64,000 nt of DNA from Epiperipatus broadwayi (lineage: Eukaryota; Onychophora; Udeonychophora; Euonychophora; Peripatidae): the NCBI GenBank assembly GCA_028023455.1, contig JAQFVV010000018.1, positions 3,745,800-3,809,799 of the forward strand, given 5' to 3'. Made by a program: the position numbers and the translations under genes. The first letter of the stretch is position 1; every line of letters starts with the position of its first letter. Shown here piece by piece: positions 57,363 to 64,000 of this stretch. Under the pieces are notes generated by a model. It was not told where the DNA came from. It worked only from the letters and a program-made list of their open reading frames with translations, and did no database searches.

Positions 57363-60041
57363 CTTGAGAAGAAATCTATGGGTTCAAACTTGTCATAACC
57401 CCCAGATTAAGAAGCACATATATATATACGAAGATAGGCTAAATGACAGAAACGCAGTACGAATGATAAATGTCACTAACATTAAATAAATTTGACTGCT
57501 TTAAAATAAATGAACCTTGTTTGAATACTATAATATGCAATGCAATTATAATATATATATATAGAGAGAGAGAATATTTCATTTAATAAAATATATATTA
57601 AGATTTTACCTAGTAAAAGAAACATTAAGATTTATGTTTCAAATTAATAAACTATATCTTAAGATTTGATTTAGTAACAGAAACATTAAGATTCACCCCC
57701 ATCCCTTTTCTGATATTTAAAATAAATCAATCCTACTTTCATTGATTTTACAATAAATGAAATATATAAGTACTTTATTTGATATTTTAAGCAGAGACTA
57801 TTTTAAGAATATAGAAAAAAAATAACTAGCAGTTATATAGAAAACAAATAATCGGTTACCTTTTTAGAAATGAATAAAGAATATTTTAAAATTTCAAAGT
57901 GTTAATTAGCCATAGTTCTGGATTTTCCAAGTAGAAAATCCATAGTTAAACAAATATATATATATTTTTATAATTAAAGCATAAACAAAATGTTGACGTA
58001 AAACAATCTGGTGAGCGTATTAATTAATAATACGTTATGTTTTAAAAGGGGACGTTAATAATTTGCTTTATGAAGGTTTACATAAAAATGACAGAACAGA
58101 TTTTTATAAATTAAACTTGCCAGTTTGCTTTGAGATTAGCAAATTAATAAAAAAAAAGCATATATATATAATCAAGTAATAAATATCTATAAATAAATGA
58201 TCGCACCAAAATTAAAAAGAAGTTAAAGCATATGAGATAGGATTAGATATAAAGAAATTATTTGAGAGCAAAATTACATTCACAGATATATATAAAAAAC
58301 AAAGTTAAAGGATATATTTAAGCTAGATTTAGTTTGAGGTGACTGCTTGAAAAATTACCTTGCAGTTTTAAGAGTTCAATTTAAAATATTGCAAGTTTTT
58401 CTGTGGCAGCAAGCTTCTATTAGCACACTGAAGTTCTTAAGTCAGGCTTTGCACTCTTGGGCAGCAGGGTGGTTCAGCCATGAAAGATGATGACCCAAAT
58501 GGGTCAAGAAGTGATGGATTTACTGCTACATTATTTAAGTTTCAAGCGACATGTAATAATCATTTTCACTAGAGCAGTTAATCTTCTTTCAATAGTACTT
58601 TTTCTTTTATCAGTTGTTTTTGAAGATGCAATTGTAAGATAACGTCCAAAAATAAATTCAAATCTATTTCCAGATTAGAAATAGATTTGACAACATGTTT
58701 TTAACACAAGTAAATCTTTAATCTACTTAATCCCATTTATTTTAAGTAAAACTTTAATTAAAAAAATACCTTCCCCAGATTAAAACAATAGTGCCTCCAA
58801 CCCCTAATTATTTTTAGACAATTAACAACACTTGCATCTTCCATATTGGATTTTATAAAAAATATATAGTTTAATAGAAAAACAAGCAATTTAAAAAGAA
58901 AAAGCTAAAATGACATATAATAAATATTTAAAAACATCAATATTTTGTTAGTAAGTTTTGCTCCTATGTATATATTTGAGCCGCGTCTATAATACTTTAA
59001 TAAAAAAAAAAGTAATAATTAATAAAAAGAATTAATAATAATTTTAAAACATGTTATTGAAACATTAAATTTTATAATTTAGGCGCACATCTCAAATATA
59101 TACATGAAATATATATACACGACAAAAGGAGCAGGATGGGAAATAGGGATTTAAACACAGGTTAGTAGGTAGAAACATGAAGCACAATCTTAAGCTAAGA
59201 TTGACTGTTTCAATACTATGTATTTACCTTAGAAAAGGAAAAGTCTGATATCCAGTGCTACAGAAAGAATGAGTGATCAAACAAAGATTTATTTAATATC
59301 TACACATCCAAAATGATTGTAAAATAGTGATTTAACCTTGATCTACCATAGCTATGGTAAAAAATCAGACTAAATGTGAACTGTTAGCTGAAAGAATAAT
59401 TATAAAATTTAAACTAATACTTACTTAATTATTATCTCCAATCTAATAAAATATGTTAATGAATAATGATTTATTATTAATCTGTTTATGAGAAGATATG
59501 GCAAGAGATTATAGTTTGTTCTATTTAAATATCATGCCACAATTTAATTGATGCTAATGGTAATAAATTAGTTTATAAAAGGCAATTAGCTTGTAACCGC
59601 AATCTCTTGCCATGCTATTAAAAGAACTATGTCAAAACAGTTCATTTATTAAATAATGAGTGGAAGGCAATCATGCTATATACACAAGCTAGATTAGGGT
59701 TCTATTAAGTAGATGCAAGTTTTAGCTAACTAGACTTGTATTTAAATTATTGTTATTGATAATAATATACAGCTGATATTCATCAATTCAGGTTATAAGT
59801 TGCATCTGATTCTCATTCTTATGTAATGTGTTAGTATTAGATGATTGTAATTTTGTTTGCTACTAATGATCCCTTACAATCATTATCTCATTTAAACAGT
59901 AATGTGTGGTATATGATCAAGTCCTACCATATGCCATCCATTTTTATATATGTCAGAGCACTTACTGTATGCTATACATACAATGGACAGTTAATTCCTA
60001 CTGCAGGCATACAATTATCACATGTATTTGCTCTTATATAG
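57363..60041. other. AT-rich region with small hairpins
   Basis: No gene. A perfect 13-bp hairpin lies at about 58659-58691 (TCAAATCTATTTC with its complement, 7-nt loop). A looser inverted repeat lies at about 58955-59135 (GCTCCTATGTATATATTTGAG with its partner). Confidence 0.45.
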
Positions 60042-61323
60042 ATACCCTTGAAGTAATAAACATCAGATGATCACCATTTCTTATGCTTTCTTAAAACTGT
60101 TATTAAAACAGGCAAAACTCTCCATATGTATTGACACTCAATGCAAGCCAGAGTAATCAATGGATGCCAGAAGGCTTGTGCATAAAATCCCCATCTACTG
60201 TCTACTCATCTAATATCCCTAGAATAGTTTCTGGCTTATGGTCTTTGTCAGTGAGGAGTCTTGGATCTGAGAGCACTGCACCTAGATCTTAGGATCTAAT
60301 GCAACCCTCCAGCAGCCACCTTTTATCTCTATTTAACTACAAGACTATTAGTCTTAAATTGAAACACTATAAAATTTTCAATTCAAGTTCATTAGCTTAT
60401 ATAGACATATAGGTCTGAACTTAGTTCAGTACTTATACATTTTGGTGTTTTTGGTTTTTTAATAATCATAGCCACCGCTATTTTATTAGTTCAGGTTTAA
60501 TTTTAAGCCAATGAACATTACATGATCATTATTTCTTATGCTTGCTTATAACTTATTAAAACAGGCAAAACTCTCCATATGTATTGCCACTCAATGCAAG
60601 CCATAATAATCAATGGATGCCAGAAGACTTGTGCATAAAATCCCCATCTAGTGCCTACTCATCCAATATTCCCAGACTATTTTCTGGCTTGTGGCCTTCA
60701 TCATTGAGGAATCTTGGATCTGAGAGCACTGCACCTAGATTTTAGGTTCTAATGCAACCCTCCAGTAGCCACGTTTAATCTCTACTTATCTACAAAACTA
60801 TGAGTCTTAAATTGAAAACACTATAATATTTTCAATACAAGCTCATTAGCTTATATACTCATATAGGTCTGAACTCAGTTTAGTACCTACACATTTTAGT
60901 GTCTTTGGCTTAAAACCAATCTTGCCTAATAAGATAGTAATGGCTATGGTTATTAAAGAACAAAAGACACCAAAATGTATAGATACTGAACTGAATTCAG
61001 ACCTATATGACTATATAAGCTAATGAGCTTGAATTGAAAGTATTAGTGTTTTCAATTTAAGACTCATACTTTTGTAGTTAAGAAGAGATAAAAATGGCTG
61101 CTGGGGGGTTGCATTAAATCTTAAAATCTAGGTGCAGTGCTCTCAGATCCAAGGCTCCTCACTGACAAAGGCCACAAGCCAGAAACTAGTCTGGGGATAT
61201 TGGATGATTAGGCACTAAATGGGGATTTTATGCACAAGCCTTCTGGCATCTGTTGATTACTCTGGCTTGCATTAAGTGACAATATGTATGGAGAGTTTTG
61301 CCTGTTTTAATACCCTTGAAGTA
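60042..61323. mobile_element. Fold-back element of 420-bp units (+,+,-) with 14-bp duplication
   Basis: Two direct units (about 60056-60500 and 60520-60935) and one inverted unit (60940-61309) share CAGGCAAAACTCTCCATATG, CAGAAGGCTTGTGCATAAAA and GGATCTGAGAGCACTGCACC. ATACCCTTGAAGTA flanks the whole structure at 60042-60055 and 61310-61323 and looks like a target site duplication. Unit layout and several blocks (AGATCTTA, TTAGCTTATAT, GGTCTGAAC) correspond to diverged ones in 13821-15162. It is non-coding and of unknown superfamily. Confidence 0.75.
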
Positions 61324-61503
61324 CAGAAGAAATTCCCTATATTTTACAATTATTTTATTACCTATTGCATACTAATATCATAACCTATAATTGATCACAA
61401 CAACCTTATTAGTAAGATCGGCCTTATGATTGGAATTCATTCAAACAATTAATGTTAATAATATTCTAAAATAGTATTAATTGTTTTAAACTATTATACC
61501 ATC

Positions 61504-61512
61504 TTATATATA

Positions 61513-61572
<60 letters not shown>
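61504..61572. repeat. (TA)n microsatellite
   Basis: Nearly 70 bp of TA dinucleotides with one interruption. This is the kind of tract all three LTR elements inserted into, here unoccupied. Confidence 0.95.
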
Positions 61573-61578
<6 letters not shown>

Positions 61579-62164
61579 GTAAATTAATAAAATTTGGAAA
61601 GCTTTATTTACCTGCAGTTAATTTATGAATCAATTGATTAAAGTTATTCCAATATGTTTTGTGTTGTATATATGTGAATAATAGTGTTGCCTCATTATTT
61701 TTGGCAGTTTGCAATCTTTATTTGCAATCAATAAAGTAATCAGTTAAGAGTCTCTTGTTTGCATCCTGATATTAGAGGGCTCAAAAAAAAGTTGGTATTC
61801 TGTGACATCAGAATGTAGAATGCATATATGGATTGCCCTTGGGTGATTTTCATGTGGGTTGTGCAATTCTGACAGTTATAATATATTTGATTAATTTAAT
61901 TTTGTTTAAAATCATTAGAAGACTGAAAATAGTTAAATTTTGAAATAGATAATGTCAGATCTATTTCATGATCTGGATAACAGTGCTTGTGAGGTTGAAT
62001 GATAAAAGTTAACATTGAAATTTTTCTAAAGTATTAAACAAAAAAAAGTAATATTTAATAATAAAAATTTAAAAATAATAATAATGTAACAAATTAGTTA
62101 TTAACAATATATCTTTTTAAAAATAATTACAATCTCCCCACACCTTTTAAGCAAAAAATATTTA
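61573..62164. other. AT-rich, nothing recognised
   Basis: No supported ORF or repeat. Confidence 0.45.
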
Positions 62165-62215
62165 TTATTATAATTACAGTTTCAACTGTTCCTTGCAGTC
62201 TTCTTCAGATCTACA
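62165..62215 (-). ncRNA. Hammerhead-like stem-GAAA motif, second copy
   Basis: On the minus strand: CTGAAGA (62208-62202), A, GACTG (62200-62196), a 7-nt loop, CAGTT (62188-62184), GAAA (62183-62180). The stem pairs with one G-U. Downstream TTTTGCT-AAAA-GTG resembles the sequence after the copy at 2419, so both belong to one repeat family. Stems I and III are not evident. Confidence 0.4.
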
Positions 62216-62979
62216 AAAATTTATAACAATACAACCAAAACTTATACATACATCAATAAATTAACAATCAATTTATACATATAACAACATTATTAAACCC
62301 TATACATAATTTATTATATTATATTACTCAATTACTCAATCCTTAAATATTAAAAAAAAAATTAATTTTTAATTCTTCAATATTTTATATTCCCTTTTTT
62401 TATACATTTTAAAATATGCTATCATATTGAAACAGTATTTCCTTCTCACATAACTGTTTCACCTATTTTTCCTCACAGCTCCATCTGTTCCAGAGTTAAA
62501 CACTCTCTGAGTACATATAAGCATCAACACAGTTATATAGGTATCATCACACATACCTAGGTAGACAAACGATTGTGATATCGATTCATGTATTACATTG
62601 TGCATATTTATTTTAAAATAATAGTTTTTGTTATACATTTTGTTTTGTACATTTTAAATTTTAAGTGGTCTACACATAAACAGGTTATATGTAGAGGGAT
62701 ATTGTTAAACGCTATAACAATTCTCAATTTTAATCTTAAATGAATCATAAACAAAAGCCTTGATTGGCAAGGTAATTTCAGTTGTTTCAAAACACTAGTA
62801 TTTTTCCAAAAGTATATAATTGTAGTAAGTAAAATTTCCAAACTGAAACTATTAAAGTTATTAGGAATTTAAAAGGTCAAGTTTAAAGAAAAAAAACATC
62901 CTATTAAAAAAAATAACAGGAAAGTTTAAATGGATTGAGTTATGATATTTTAAAGGGGTGCTAAGTGATTCTCAAGAAG
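62216..62979. other. Body of the minus-strand repeat and AT-rich DNA
   Basis: Read on the minus strand, 62500-62216 leads into the stem-GAAA motif and resembles the AT-rich lead-in at 2100-2410. The minus ORF 62608-62841 is unsupported. Confidence 0.35.
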
Positions 62980-64000
62980 ACAATAGACTTGTTGACCACA
63001 AGGGTCATCTAATCCTTGAATTATATAAATAGGCCAGATTTTTTGCTGCAGTGCTCTTTCTTTTCTCCTTTTATAATTTTGAGAAGAGTTATCTACCAAA
63101 ACCCATGCCAGTTTTGACTCTGACATGTCTGACTAGGCAAAACTTAGATTTTCTATCTCTCTCTAGAATGGAGATGGCAATCTCTATCCACCCTTATGTG
63201 CCTGATGGTATGATCATCATCACAGAGAGGGGAAGCTTCCAGAATTCTACTGCAAGAAGAAGACATTTTAATCCAGACCGCCTATCCTGAGGAGAGTGCC
63301 ATTACACCCACCATCTGATGTGTCTGTGTTACAAGCTACAACCAAGAAGATTGGTAATATTCCTTTCAAAGACTGCTGAGCTCTAAAATTTAATCTCTAA
63401 ATTTGTAATTTTAATATTAAGCAAGCTTATTCACTGTAATGAACATTCACTATTATTTCTTAAAACTCTTAAATTAAATCCTTTATCAAGTAAAATTATG
63501 TTAAAGTTACCTGAATTCATCTTTATAATATAAAATAATTTATTATTAATCTTATTCCTTAAAATCTGTTAAAGCAATCCTTTCCAAAGTAACTAAGTAA
63601 AACTTGCCTGAATTCATCTTTATATTGTCAAATAATTTATTTTTCTAACTTGTAAATAACTGCAATCAGTTATGTCTTAAATTTCTCAAAACTGCAGTTA
63701 TGCATAGATTTATTGTTTTAACTATTTTATCTAAATTTATTATCTATGTTATAATATGCCCATCTTTCGAAACAGCTAAGACTAATTGTTAACTAAATTG
63801 CAATGGAGATAATTAAAATCTCCACTTTAAATATTTTGAAGAATGCTACTTCGTATATTAATTGTTGTTTTGAAATAATATATTATATTGATAGATAATA
63901 ACCGATCGCTATGTGCTTTGTTTGTTATCATGATTTTATATGTGTTATAATTGCATTACATTTTATGAGGGTTTGTTTGGTCAGTTATTGTAACTTATGA
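62980..64000 (+). other. Possible LTR promoter/leader, cut by window end
   Basis: TATAAATA at 63024-63031 is followed by a GC-richer 330-nt segment ending in a donor-like ATTG/GTAATA (63353/63354) and then AT-rich DNA. This is the TATA, exon-like segment, donor, AT-rich layout of the three LTRs. An open frame (63051-63290) in the GC-richer segment has no recognised product. A host promoter with first exon is the alternative. Confidence 0.3.

Noticed and set aside
58659-58691. Perfect 13-bp hairpin as a microRNA candidate
   Set aside because: Too short for a typical animal precursor, and hairpins of this size are common in AT-rich DNA.
1-64000. CRISPR arrays, operons or bacterial gene clusters
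   Set aside because: No regularly spaced repeats with unique spacers and no dense coding. All signs point to eukaryotic repeat-rich DNA.

Overview
The window looks like intergenic or heterochromatic DNA from a very AT-rich animal genome. No host protein-coding gene, tRNA or rRNA gene can be supported. Four signs point to a metazoan: Ty3/Gypsy-type LTR retrotransposons with huge LTRs, a Penelope-like GIY-YIG endonuclease fragment, a piggyBac transposase fossil and a truncated non-LTR retrotransposon. There are no long open reading frames outside mobile elements. The species cannot be named from the sequence.

Layout, left to right. 1-1265 is a GC-richer unclassified stretch. 1266-2480 is AT-rich and ends in a stem plus GAAA motif resembling part of a hammerhead core. 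3042-3327 and 5114-5425 are short fold-back repeats on either side of a TIR DNA transposon (3739-4884, TA target sites). 5479-13799 is a full-length Ty3/Gypsy element with 2,073-bp LTRs, an intact gag and an intact 1,038-codon pol, probably young. 13821-15162 is a fold-back array of about 420-bp units. 15386-22636 is a gag-only LTR element with 1.8-kb LTRs. 23606-24777 is a second copy of the TIR transposon. 28920-29968 is a palindrome made of two head-to-head Penelope-like 3' ends, followed by a second 559-bp palindrome (30007-30565). 31019-37580 is another gag-only LTR element with 1.7-kb LTRs. The rest is AT-rich DNA with a dispersed repeat pair (37605/44000), a piggyBac fossil (41770-42300), SINE-like fragments, a 5'-truncated LINE with 19-bp target duplications (48180-50422), a repeat array (53530-54870), a minisatellite (57180-57362), a fold-back array bounded by a 14-bp duplication (60042-61323), a (TA)n tract, a second copy of the stem plus GAAA motif (62165-62215) and a possible LTR promoter at the right edge.

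How the parts relate. The three LTR families differ in LTR sequence and apparent primer site. They share a homologous capsid-type Gag, an insertion site inside (TA)n microsatellites, and a promoter layout in which a TATA box is followed 390-540 nt later by a splice-donor-like CCTAG/GTAA and then by AT-rich, intron-like LTR sequence. Only the first has pol, so the two gag-only families may have depended on pol from a relative such as the first. Most in-frame stops in the decayed ORFs are TGA at positions that could have been CGA, as expected from CpG decay.
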